Below, one piece after another: positions 9,015-17,800 of a DNA stretch of 18,245 nucleotides. Source of the DNA: Hirudo medicinalis (lineage: Eukaryota; Annelida; Clitellata; Hirudinida; Hirudinidae); assembly GCA_011800805.1 (NCBI GenBank), contig MPNW01001251.1, positions 1 through 18,245 on the forward strand. Reading direction: 5' to 3'. The position numbers were made by a program, and so were the translations under genes. Every line of letters starts with the position of its first letter. The stretch's first letter is position 1. The notes beneath the pieces were generated by a model. It had not been told where the DNA came from and searched no databases. It worked only from the letters and a program-made list of their open reading frames with translations.

Positions 9015-9185
9015 CAAGCCTCTGCGTCAGATGACTACAGTTGCCCAAGCTTCCTTGCCAGCCTGAGTCACCACAGATCAAGGTCCACGACTGGTCGGCA
9101 TTCCTACACGTGACCTTAACCAATGAACCGTTGTTGGAGTACTGGGCAACCATGTTCTTTGGCAGTTGAACTTGTGGGCATGTCA
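9015..9185 (-). CDS. Sushi/CCP domain exon of SUEL/sushi membrane protein
   Basis: Minus-strand exon of 171 bases from acceptor ccaactggcag|TG to donor CTTG|gtgagaag, phase 1 at both ends. It codes TCPQVQLPKNMVAQYSNNGS, LVKVTCRNADQSW, TLICGDSGWQGSLGNC and SHLTQRL: one complete sushi (CCP/SCR) module with its four cysteines and the conserved Trp between Cys3 and Cys4 (C-G-D-S-G-W-Q-G). CCP modules are extracellular protein-binding units found in complement regulators, selectins and adhesion proteins, and are classically encoded by phase 1-1 exons, as here. NGS is a possible N-glycosylation site. The exon connects to the membrane exon in frame with only a few linker residues, so this module sits next to the membrane. 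Confidence 0.85.
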
Positions 9186-9207
9186 CTGCCAGTTGGAAGT
9201 CAATAGT

Positions 9208-9220
9208 AATAGTAGTGGTA

Positions 9221-9254
<34 letters not shown>

Positions 9255-9305
9255 TAATAAATACAATAATAATAGTAACAATAATAACAATAATTATTAT
9301 TACAA
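9208..9305. repeat. AAT/AGT-rich trinucleotide tract
   Basis: AGT units followed by AAT repeats with AAC interruptions, only 23 bases outside the sushi exon acceptor, in the intron. Confidence 0.9.
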
Positions 9306-11823
9306 AACGGTTAAAGTCAATTGATTGTCTTAATTAATTCATGTTATTGATTAAGTGTGGCTTATTATAAGACCATGTTATAAAATATTTATAATATTAA
9401 TCATTTTAACTTTTAAAGCAAAATATTAGCATTAGCATGAATATTAAGAAACCAATTAGATTTATGTTTCCTTCAAATTATTAAAATAATTTTATTTTAA
9501 ATAACGCTTCGGTATTTTTTATAAAAAAAATCGCGGAAATAATATTCTTAATCTAGTTTAGTTTAAATATTGGGAAAATATTGGAAAATAGATTTTGTTA
9601 GAACAAATTTATTGAAAGTTGATTTTCAAGTTTATTCAAATAATTAAGAAAAGGACGGAGAGGAGGTTGCATCATTAACTGGGATGATGAGATGATTTTA
9701 GCGGGATTAGTCAGAAATTCCCAGATATTCCCAGTGGTTTTTTGGACTTTAGCTGATAACCTACTCATGGTTATTACTCTATTTTCTAGATAATTGTGTA
9801 ATTGTAATAATAATAATATAATAACGGTTATATTTATTTGTATTCTAAATTTAGTTTATTACAATGTTTTAATAGGTAATAGTTATTATAATATTTTTAA
9901 TAATAATAATTATTATTATTATTTAGATTTCGCAATAAGATACAGAATAATAGTTATTAGAGATTATAAAACCTGCATTAAAATATCACCGGAAATATGC
10001 AAGTGATTTTTATTTGAATATTAAATTAGGCCATTAATATTCCAATTATATCATCCATGCGTGCGGGAGTCTAGAATAAGAACCATGATCAGCTCATTTC
10101 AAGATTTTATTGGCTCTCACTCCAGACGTTAAGAACCAATCATTACGAGACATTTAAATCCGAGCCTCAAAAATAGGACATGAAACTAAACCAGGTCAGG
10201 TCACCAGAGGTTAAAATGGCCCTTCTTGAATATTCAACAGGGTCATCTTCATTCATATCTCCGCCTGCATATGGGGCCCAGTTGTTCGATAATAGATGCA
10301 AATGGCTGCCTCATGGAATATTTATAAATATTTTTTTTAAATATGTTGATAATAATAATAGGTTAATAATAACAATAATAATTATAATAATGATATTATT
10401 ATTAATTATTATTTGTTTTTTGTGAAATAATCGGTTCTTAACAATAAAATTTGTTTGAAGTTTGTCTCTGTTTCGAAAATACACTTTCATGACGACCTCA
10501 ATTACTTATTATTGCTACTAATTCAATTTACTGACGACGCCAGTTTGCACATTAATAATTAACTGATTATTTGATTAAATATAACCGATTATTTGATTAA
10601 TTAATAACCAATAAATCAATTAAAAACCTGAAAAGAGAAAAAGAAAGTCGTCAGCAGCTCTCGGTTGATCGAGTCTTAGAGCAACCTGGATGGAACTGGA
10701 GAGACTTGTGTGGAGATGTTGGTGGCGTGCATTCGTGGATGGATGGAGGACGACGGAGGAGTTACTCTGGACAGGATGTGACGTCATTATCTTCGCATGC
10801 TTGGAGGCCATAGCATTCTCCCTGATCATTACAGAAATCGAAGTGGCCTCAACGCCTATTTCGCGGGAAAAAAAAAGTTAATTTAATTTTTTTGCATTCC
10901 AATGAAACGAAATAACAGGATTTTATTCTGTGATTTCGTCGGTTTTAGCGGTAAATTCGTTTTTATCGTTAATGTTTTCACCTGAGTTTCTTTTATGGAT
11001 TTTGAAAATTCACAATTGCTGTCTGGAGGACAATTAAATCGATGGATATTTTTCTCAAAGCTGTCATATTCAATATTTAAAATTACTTTTTTCCCTCAGA
11101 GACAAGAGTCAAACGAACTCCATTGAACGCCTTCGCCGTAAAATTTCAAGAAAAAATAATAACGAATTCTACTAAAATGCACTCTACCTAAAACCACTTC
11201 AAAGATCCAAAAATCTCTTTCGAACAAAATCTTTTTGAGATTGAATTCATTAAAAACATTTTTATAAAGGTAAAAGTTCGGCAATAACTCATCGTTAAAG
11301 AAGAAATGTTTCATTTCAAAAAAAAATAATATTCTCAATTTTCAAAAACGCACATCCCTGAAACGAAGAGCGGCAAATAAAATGAAAACACGAACGACGT
11401 CGAATCGATCTTTCTAATGTGATTAAGGCGCTTGTTTTACCGCCAAAACCACACTCGAGCAAGAACTTTCGCAACACGTCTGCCCTGCTTTGCCGCCTCA
11501 CGTGGAATAAAATCAATGCGTGTATTCGGAAAGATTTCAAAAATATTTTATCGGGAAATAACTTAATTCGTATTCGACAATATTCGATTTATAAATAATA
11601 CGTGTTTTTTGCGATATCTGTATTAATGGTAATAGTCTATATTTTCGGCATTATTACGATCTTACATTGATTTTAAAATACATTTATGATTTTGTAACAA
11701 ATTTTATTTATTTTATGTTTTATGTTAAAAATTCACTTTTTCGAAAAATCCATCCTATCTTGGTTTCTAATTAATTAAATTGTGGAGTTAATTTGATCAA
11801 CTCCTTCAAATCAAATTCCTCAC
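9306..11823. other. Intron between sushi exon and upstream exon, mostly AT-rich
   Basis: No further exon is firmly supported. GC-richer patches occur at about 10180-10320, 10640-10860 and 11380-11520; the middle one includes a small cysteine-rich frame listed separately. Plus-strand frames here (9794-10006, 10180-10425, 10690-10881) have no recognisable domains. A clear pyrimidine tract followed by CAG near 10630-10650 on the minus strand leads into stop-rich AT sequence, so it was not taken as an exon boundary. Confidence 0.5.
10765..10849 (-). other. Candidate small cysteine-rich exon (weak)
   Basis: After a possible acceptor (gttgag|GC, phase 1) the minus strand reads HFDFCNDQGECYGLQACEDN then DVTSCPE, four cysteines in about 20 residues, before CCAGA|gtaact or a TAA stop. 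It sits between two phase-1 exons of the receptor gene and has an EGF-like flavour, but the CxC of EGF modules is missing and the visible donor is phase 2, which would not join the sushi exon in frame. It may be chance. Confidence 0.15.
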
Positions 11824-12012
11824 TCGAATGCTTCGCTTCAACACTGAACTGGATGAGGTCCGTCTTGATCCGCAGACCCTCCGCTGGTCCGTCAATCGTC
11901 CACGGTGCGAGTTCCGTGCCGCAGACAGGATTTGAACTCAGGGATGGCAACGTCCACTGCTCGGGTTTCCATGACAACCGGAGATAACACGGTTCTGACT
12001 GGTCTTGCATGA
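11824..12012 (-). CDS. Extracellular exon of SUEL/sushi membrane protein, possible CUB-like C-terminal half
   Basis: Minus-strand exon of 189 bases from acceptor tttcatattcaag|TC to donor CATTCGA|gtgagg, phase 1 at both ends like the lectin and sushi exons that flank it, so it splices in frame to both. It codes 62 full codons: MQDQSEPCYLRLSWKPEQWT, LPSLSSNPVCGTELAPWTID, then GPAEGLRIKTDLIQF and SVEAKHS. Two cysteines are 22 residues apart, with Cys-Gly-Thr-Glu-Leu-x-Pro followed by an alternating GLRIKTDLIQF strand. This loosely recalls the second half of CUB domains (yCGtelpP...L.i.f.sD...). The CUB first half was not found, so the assignment is tentative; a lineage-specific module is equally possible. 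The frame stays open past the donor to a TAA near 11777. Confidence 0.5.
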
Positions 12013-12460
12013 CTTGAATATGAAAGAATAATAAATTTTTATAATTTATGAGGGGAGAGTGTTTTGAATTTGAATGCGATGCTTAAATATTTACAAATTG
12101 ACGACATTAAAATGCGTTTTTGATTATCTGACGTCATTCTTATTTGTCCTGTTCTGCGTAAACGATAATTTCATTCAAAGATTTAAAGAGATTTGTAATA
12201 TATCTGTATCTTTTAAGTTTATTCTTTTCATTATGAGTAGGTTTATTATTATTAGGATTTAAATTTTATTATTATTATTATTATTACATTAATAAGTTAA
12301 TTATTTTTAATATCTTTTCATTTAAAATTCATTTTCAGTTTCACGAAACAAATAAATTAACATTTAATTCTTAAAAACTACGAAAGAGTCTTGAAATTGA
12401 AAAATCGAACCGCAGAGAAGGATAGACCCTTTATCCTAATCCCGAATGAGCAGTCATGCC

Positions 12461-12520
12461 TTGATGATGATGATGATGATGATGACGACGAAAATGGTGA
12501 TGATGACGATGACGATGTAT
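12461..12520. repeat. GAT/GAC trinucleotide tract
   Basis: GAT repeats with GAC and GGT interruptions, in the 4.4-kb intron. Positions 12521-12950 nearby are AT-rich; a 45-codon minus-strand frame there (about 12790-12890) ends without a phase-matching donor and was not called. Confidence 0.85.
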
Positions 12521-12954
12521 CCTCGGACTAGGACTTTGACGTTGTTAATGTTTAGATAAAATACGAATGGAAAACAAAAGAAATTTTAGCCACCTTAATT
12601 GCAAAGGTTGGAATAAACGAGAATTTAAATTCATAAAACAAAAACATTTGTTTGATTGACAATCAATTCGTAATAATAAATCTGGTCACAGTAATGTGGT
12701 TAACAAGTAACTAACAATTGGCATTAAATTTTTTTATATTTGCAACAAAAACATTACTTTCAATAATCTCCAGATCACAATCATGACCACCCTGAAAGAT
12801 GGATCTTCGAGAAGAGAATGTCAAATAATGTGTTTGAGGAACTCAACGCTATTGAAATGAGCTCTCGCTTGATCGATTGAAAGGTGTCCAGTTCAATACC
12901 TGACCAATTCAAGGATGTGTTTCAGACAAATCGCCTCGAGCTTCAGAATTAGAC

Positions 12955-13012
12955 TTATTGTTATTATTAAATTTGTTGTTGTTGTTTATGTTGTTGTTGT
13001 TGTTGTTGTTTA

Positions 13013-13047
<35 letters not shown>

Positions 13048-13098
13048 TTGTTGTTGTTGTTGTTGTTTATGTTGTTGTTGTTGTTTTTGTTGTTGATA
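12955..13098. repeat. TTG trinucleotide tract with TTTATG spacers
   Basis: Runs of TTG broken at intervals by TTTATG. Overlapping plus-strand frames translate as Val and Leu runs and are artefacts of the repeat. Confidence 0.95.
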
Positions 13099-13266
13099 AA
13101 TTATCGAGGCCAAATTATTTCGGGTCATCAAGGGTCATCCATCAGGGGTTGTCTCCTTAAAATTACGGTGGTCTCATCTCACCAAGGCACGCAACTCTCA
13201 TCCTAATTTTGCATTCCATTTTGAATTTCAATATATTTTCTGTTACATTTACATTTAATTTATTTG

Positions 13267-13332
13267 GTGGATGGTGATGATGGTGATGATGATGATGATG
13301 GTGATGGTGATGATGATGATGATGATGATGTT
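13267..13332. repeat. GAT/GGT trinucleotide tract
   Basis: GAT repeats with GGT units; the plus-strand frame is an Asp run. Positions 13333-13740 after it are AT-rich intron without a supported feature. Confidence 0.9.
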
Positions 13333-13740
13333 ATAATCCAATTGATCCCGGGGAAGGAAGCATTCTGCCAAGAAGATGTCAAGAATTTCAAGAATTTTTG
13401 CTTAAACATGAAAAGTTCCATCCTCTTTCGGTTGCTCTATGCAATTGAAAGCTAAATTATAAATTATTATAATTATATTTTTACTTAATATGCACAAATT
13501 GAATGAAAATGTGTTCCTACATGAAAAAAGCCATTTAAATGTTCCTCTTGATTTTCAATTCTTTGCGAATTAAGAACTCTTCCTCGCACATTTGTTGAGT
13601 TTCAATTCATATTTCCAAAAACATATTTCCGCATTTTCCAGAGAATGTAAAAAGTGAATAAAACATGAATTCATCCAAATTCCCGGAAACAATTGATTTC
13701 TTGATTTTCAATGAAAGCCCAGTTAACAAAGTCATCCAAT

Positions 13741-14030
13741 AACCAGTTAACATCAATCAAGAACAAGTTAACATCAATCAAGAACAAGTTAACATCAATA
13801 AAGAACAAGTTAACATCAATAAAGAACAAGTTAACATCAATAAAGAGCAAGTTAGCATCAATCAAGAACAAGTTAGCATCAATCAATAACAAGTTAGCAT
13901 CAATCAAGAACAAGTTAACATCAATCAAGAACAAGTTAGCATCAATCAAGAACAAGTTAGCATCAATCAAGAACAAGTTAGCATCAATCAAGAACAAGTT
14001 AGCATCAATCAAGAACAAGTTAGCATCAAT
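13741..14030. repeat. 21-bp tandem array, 14 copies, open on both strands
   Basis: Fourteen copies of a 21-bp unit built from AAGAACAAGTTA[A/G]CATCAAT plus one or two variable bases. Because 21 is a multiple of three, both strands stay open: the plus strand reads a 7-residue repeat (SIKNKLA/T) and the minus strand another (LFLIDAN/V). There is no initiation context, and conserved flanking protein is absent on either strand. It sits inside the large intron, so it is taken as a minisatellite rather than a protein. Confidence 0.9.
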
Positions 14031-14588
14031 GAATACTTTCAGTTTGGATGATTAGAACATGAATACTTTTCAACATTAAGACTGCTTGTGGAACGCACAA
14101 CGTCCATCTTTAAGACCGCCATCTCACATCGGAAGTGCCCTGCAAATGTTCAGAAGCGCGCGAAAACTTTGATGAGGCAGACGACAATTCCAATGTCGTT
14201 TTGTCGGAATTTCGATGACGATCTTCAAAATGGCGACGCATTGAATTGAAAAATAAGGAATAAACGTCGAAAATTTGCAACGGTTTTTTGTTAGCAGGAA
14301 TGTGAGATGGTGATGTGAGCGGAGGGGAGGAGAGGGGAGGAGAGGGAACCTCCGCTCTGAAATAAACATCTTGGAGCAGAACTTTTGAAGTTCCTAAGAG
14401 ACGACATAAAAATGGAAGACATTTTTGCCTTTTCAATTGCACTCCCGAGTTCAACCGAGGAGTGAACAATCCCATTGGTAAGGACCTCAGCGGAGTGCTG
14501 GTCAGGAGTGCAAGCGGTTGCTTTAAATGGATCATCGATTAACGGGATTAACATCTTAATTAATGACTCAGCCAATTGCTGAGCTAAG
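14031..14588. other. Non-repetitive GC-moderate intron segment
   Basis: Several overlapping minus-strand frames (14110-14635) exist because stops are sparse here, but none shows a recognisable domain or splice sites consistent with the receptor phases. It contains the G/A-rich stem-loop listed at 14317-14357. It could be a regulatory element or an unrecognised exon. Confidence 0.4.
14317..14357. other. Inverted repeat enclosing a G/A-rich loop
   Basis: A perfect 9-bp inverted repeat, GAGCGGAGG (14317-14325) and CCTCCGCTC (14349-14357), encloses a purine-only loop containing two GGGG runs, one GGG run and several GG runs. It could form a hairpin, and the loop could form a G-quadruplex. Function unknown. 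Confidence 0.75.
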
Positions 14589-15048
14589 TAATTGCATGCA
14601 CTGACCTCGTTATCATAATGAATGGTGAATTGCATGCACCGACATCGTTATCATAATGAATGGTGAATTGCATGCACCGACCTCGTTATCATAATGAATG
14701 GTGAATTGCATGCACTGACCTCGTTATCATAATGAATGGTGAATTGCATGCACCGACATCGTTATCATAATGAATGGTGAATTGCATGCACCGACCTCGT
14801 TATCATAATGNGAATTGCATGCACCGACATCGTTATCATAATGAATGGTGAATTGCATGCACCGACCTCGTTATCATAATGAATGGTGAATTGCATGCAC
14901 CGACATCGTTATCATAATGAATGGTGAATTGCATGCACTGACCTCGTTATCATAATGAATGGTGAATTGCATGCACTGACCTCGTTATCATAATGAATGG
15001 TGAATTGCATGCACCGACATCGTTATCATAATGAATGGTGAATTGCAC
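14589..15048. repeat. 38-bp tandem array, about 12 copies, with a single N
   Basis: Twelve copies of a 38-bp unit containing AATTGCATGCAC, a variable GACCTC/GACATC core, TTATCATAATG and AATGGT. Three unit variants (ctgacctc, ccgacatc, ccgacctc) alternate partly in order. The copy near 14811 lacks part of AATGGT and carries an N, an assembly ambiguity. Each unit includes the palindrome TGCATGCA. No spacers, so not a CRISPR-like structure. Confidence 0.95.
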
Positions 15049-15136
15049 TCGTGTTGAAATTTTCTGTTCTCTTTTGATTCCTTTCTTGGGTCGCATTTCT
15101 TTCGGAAAAAAGACAATTTCCTGGAGGTCTTAAACT

Positions 15137-15276
15137 TTGAAGGCGATCATTATCATCATCGAGATGGCGATGGCCAAAACCATCATCATCATCATCAAGG
15201 TGAAGAGGATGATGATGATGGTGGTGATGATGATGAGGACGACGATAATGATGACGATGACGATGACGATGACGAC

Positions 15277-15314
<38 letters not shown>

Positions 15315-15330
15315 TGATTATGATGATGAT
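15137..15330. repeat. GAT/GAC trinucleotide tract
   Basis: A short ATC run is followed by long GAT, GAC/GAT mixed repeats. Large open frames on both strands (Met/Ile/Thr, His/Arg runs) are repeat readings. Confidence 0.95.
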
Positions 15331-15394
15331 ACCAGCTCGACAAAGCCATTGCACTTCTCCATCGTCTGCCGGAAACAAAATCGATACATGCACC

Positions 15395-15770
15395 ACCAGT
15401 ATCGCTATCATCATAACTACCAACATCATCAACATCATCATCGTGGTCGTCGTCGTCGTCGTCATCGTCGGTATCATTATCATCACCATCGTCTCAATTT
15501 TATGTGCTGCCACCTACAGTCAAAAAAACTCTGGGAAATGTGAGACAAAAATTCCTCTTCAAACATGGTTCCATTGAACCTTGACCTTGTTTCATCAGAC
15601 GGTCGCCATGGAAACCTGGCTGGTGTCCTAACGTCTTCGAACTCTTGCTCTTCATCATCGTCATTATCATTATTATCATCGTCGTCGTCCTCATCGTCAT
15701 TATCATTATTATCATCGTCGTCGTCCTCATCGTCATTGTCGTAATCATTATCATAACCATCATCCCGCTG
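15395..15770. repeat. ATC/GTC tracts in inverted orientation, with an exact 36-bp duplication
   Basis: Two ATC/GTC tracts (about 15395-15500 and 15645-15770) flank a non-repetitive 145-base segment. The second holds two back-to-back identical 36-bp copies (about 15659-15730). Both are complementary to the GAT/GAC tract at 15137-15330. The intervening segment reads on the minus strand as EDVRTPARFPWRPSDETR, continuing from an Asp/Glu run, without recognised homology. Confidence 0.85.
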
Positions 15771-15857
15771 TTGGTCCTGCAAATCTAGATTTACTTTTGA
15801 CTCTCATACATCCCAATGAGGAATTATAGCCCCGAGTCTCGCGTGGATAATAAATTA

Positions 15858-16112
15858 TTATTACATTACATGTTATTACATCACATTACATCACATGTTA
15901 TTACATTACATTACATTACATTACATGTCATTACATCACATTACATCACATGTTATTACATTACATTACATTACATTACATGTCATTACATCACATTACA
16001 TCACATGTTATTACATTACATTACATCACATTACATTACATTACATCACATTACATATTATTACATGACATTATATTACATCTTGTTACATCACATTACT
16101 TTACATTGTTTT
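15858..16112. repeat. TTACA/TCACA pentamer array with longer-period order
   Basis: Five-base units TTACA and TCACA in blocks separated by TGTTA or TGTCA, giving a repeating super-unit of roughly 60 bases (compare 15870-15929 with 15930-15989). The plus-strand frame reads HYITLHYIT-like repeats, an artefact. Confidence 0.95.
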
Positions 16113-16235
16113 ATATTTCCAATAAGTAATAATAATATATCTTCATTTTTTTTAATTTAATGTTTTATTTCTTTTATTTGTAAGTAATCAGTTCATCAGT
16201 TCAATATTGAAATATTTGTTAACATAAATTGACAT

Positions 16236-16250
16236 TATTATTATTATTAC

Positions 16251-16292
<42 letters not shown>

Positions 16293-16325
16293 TAATGTCG
16301 GTGATCATTATCATCATCGTCGTCA
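16236..16325. repeat. ATT trinucleotide tract with short ATC/GTC tail
   Basis: ATT repeats with ACT interruptions, then a short ATC/GTC stretch (about 16307-16328). It lies in the intron about 100 bases beyond the lectin exon donor. Confidence 0.9.
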
Positions 16326-16426
16326 TCATGTAGAACAGAGGTCCATGAATGTAATTGTAAATATCTAAATTTACATTATATTCCCATTTAAACATTTAAA
16401 AATAAAAAATATAATTTATTCATCAC

Positions 16427-16720
16427 CTCTAATACAGGTGTACTCAGCCTCCAGGTAACTCTTGAGTTCGTCATTGCAGGGTCTGATGTTGTCAAAAGAC
16501 GGCTCTATGACCTCGACCTTGCAGCTCTCGCGACCGCTGCACCTGTCGTCGAGGAAGTAGAGAACGCTCGAGTAGCAGCCGACGAAGCCGAAGTTCATCC
16601 TGACGCAGCGGCCCAAGTTCTTTCTGCCGTAGAAAGCTGACCTGATGAGGATCACGTGCTCTGAGGGGCACTGGGCCTTGAAGGTTTCGTAGTGGCAGAA
16701 TTCCTCTGATATCGTGAGGC
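16427..16720 (-). CDS. SUEL (rhamnose-binding-type) lectin domain exon
   Basis: Minus-strand exon of 294 bases from acceptor gcaactgtcag|GC to donor AGAG|gtgatg, phase 1-1. It codes 97 residues forming one complete SUEL/galactose-binding lectin module: LTISEEFCHYETFKAQCP, then HVILIRSAFYGRKNLGRC, FVGCYSSVLYFLDDRCSG, RESCKVEVIEPSFDNIRPC and DELKSYLEAEYTC. The diagnostic AxYGR motif (SAFYGRKN), the spaced cysteines (eight in all) and the closing YLEAEYTC are present. Family members bind rhamnose or galactose in egg lectins, or serve as adhesion/receptor modules (latrophilin, EVA1). Sugar binding by this copy is inference. An in-frame ATG (MSMQLSG) lies just upstream, but a secreted domain needs a signal peptide, so the acceptor start is preferred and an upstream exon is expected. 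Donor phase matches the exon at 12012 and also the sushi exon at 9185. Confidence 0.85.
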
Positions 16721-17024
16721 CTGACAGTTGCATAGACATTAGTTATACAAAATACAAAATTAGTTATTAAATATGAATAAAAATAATATTAGTTTTATTA
16801 TTCAGATTAGTAGGTCGCAATTTATATTTGACCGAAATCAGGTGTTTTAAAGGTCCCTCTCGACACCTGAATTAATTTATTACATTAGCATAATGTATTC
16901 CCTTAACTGCTCATAATGCTATCTTTTCATGAATATTCATAGCGAAGCATCTTCATGAATATTTACATTCACCACCAATCAAGCTTCAATCTGCATGTGC
17001 ACGGTTGATGGAATTGATTGAAAG
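16721..17024. promoter_or_regulatory. Upstream segment with ATGAATATTCAT palindrome
   Basis: Contains ATGAATATTCAT (a 12-bp perfect palindrome near 16929-16940) and a second TTCATGAATATTTAC copy about 20 bases on, plus ATTAGCATAATG. These resemble POU-dimer and octamer-type sites. It is upstream (minus strand) of the lectin exon, either an intron or promoter region. Regulatory role is inferred. Confidence 0.25.
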
Positions 17025-17066
17025 AATGAGTGAGAGAAGGAGTGAGAGAAGGAGTGAGAGGAGGAG
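17025..17066. repeat. 13-bp GA-rich tandem repeat
   Basis: Three near-identical copies of GAGTGAGAGAAGG, the last decaying into GAGGAGGAGG. Confidence 0.85.
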
Positions 17067-17136
17067 GAGTTGAAGGAATGAAATGAAACATTTCACGTCT
17101 GCCTGGATTATTGACAGTGGAACGTGTCGGGCGTTG

Positions 17137-17226
17137 ATTGGTTGTGAGGGGAATATTTTAACCCTGGAAGATTCGACATTCGAACCAATGAGATGACTTT
17201 CGACATTGTGTGACCTAATTACGTCA
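17137..17226. promoter_or_regulatory. Possible promoter elements: two CCAAT boxes and a CRE-like site
   Basis: An inverted CCAAT (ATTGG, 17137-17141), a direct CCAAT (17185-17189) and TACGTCA (17220-17226) fall within 90 bases of non-repetitive, relatively GC-rich sequence upstream of the lectin exon. TTCGACATT occurs twice between them. This could be a core promoter for the minus-strand receptor gene, but no first exon or signal peptide was identified, so the call is tentative. Confidence 0.25.
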
Positions 17227-17317
17227 TTAATTAATTATCGTGGTGCTTGGAGGAGCAAAACCAACTCACAACCACGAGGCAACCACTTTTGTCAGTTCTT
17301 CAGAAATTTCCAGGGTC

Positions 17318-17372
17318 GTGAGGTAGGGTAGGGTTAGGAGTAGGGTAGGGTAAAGGTTAGGGATGGAGTTAG
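17318..17372. repeat. TAGGG/TTAGGG-like degenerate tract
   Basis: GTAGGGTAGGGTTAGGAGTAGG and similar units, then AAGGTTAGGGATGG. It resembles interstitial telomere-like sequence; GGTAGGGTTAAGG at about 2940-2952 is a shorter match. Confidence 0.55.
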
Positions 17373-17800
17373 TTACCTAAAGTCGCTGCCTCGTTGGCTT
17401 TTTCCCGTCACTTTTTTTGCAAATAAGTTTTAATTACGGTTGTCCAAGTATCCTGGATTTTTTTTTTTTTTTTTTTATATATGAAACTTTTTATTTTTCA
17501 GTAATTTTTCGAATGTATTTGACAGAATTTTATAGAAAAAATGTTCTGAAAATGTTCTCTGAAAAATGTTCCTGATTTGTTAAATAGCGGAATCATAGAA
17601 CAGGAAGCCTATCAGGATCTGTCCATATTACATCATAAGGGTCACTTTGTTGGGACACTTTTATATTCAAAGGATATTTTACACGTTTTATTAAATCCTA
17701 ATAATTCTGATACTAATAATTCTGATTATCTTTATTAAACTGCCTCGCTTTGATGCGATGATGCTGAATTTTCAGTGAGAAATTAATCAACTAATACGTT

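Noticed and set aside
11316..11540. 74-codon minus-strand ORF in the sushi-side intron
   Set aside because: GC-richer than its surroundings, but residues are basic and unpatterned in all frames and no phase-compatible splice sites were seen.
12790..12890. 45-codon minus-strand frame (ELDTFQSIKRELISIALSSS) as a missing CUB first half
   Set aside because: It has a phase 1 acceptor candidate but no cysteines and no donor in the phase needed by the exon at 12012.
14110..14635. Three overlapping minus-strand ORFs
   Set aside because: None has recognisable motifs, and the longest crosses the G/A hairpin and reaches into the 38-bp array. No phase 1 exon boundaries fitting the receptor gene were found.
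14589..15048. CRISPR-like array
   Set aside because: Units are contiguous with no unique spacers, and the setting is an animal intron; this is a minisatellite.
15330..15395. 33-base micro-exon on the minus strand between ttccggcag and gtatcatc
   Set aside because: Phase 1-1 fits the gene, but eleven codons between satellite tracts are too little to support a call.
17459..17476. Poly(T) run as the poly(A) tail of a retrotransposed copy
   Set aside because: No recognisable reverse-strand gene or SINE body next to it and no flanking target duplication.
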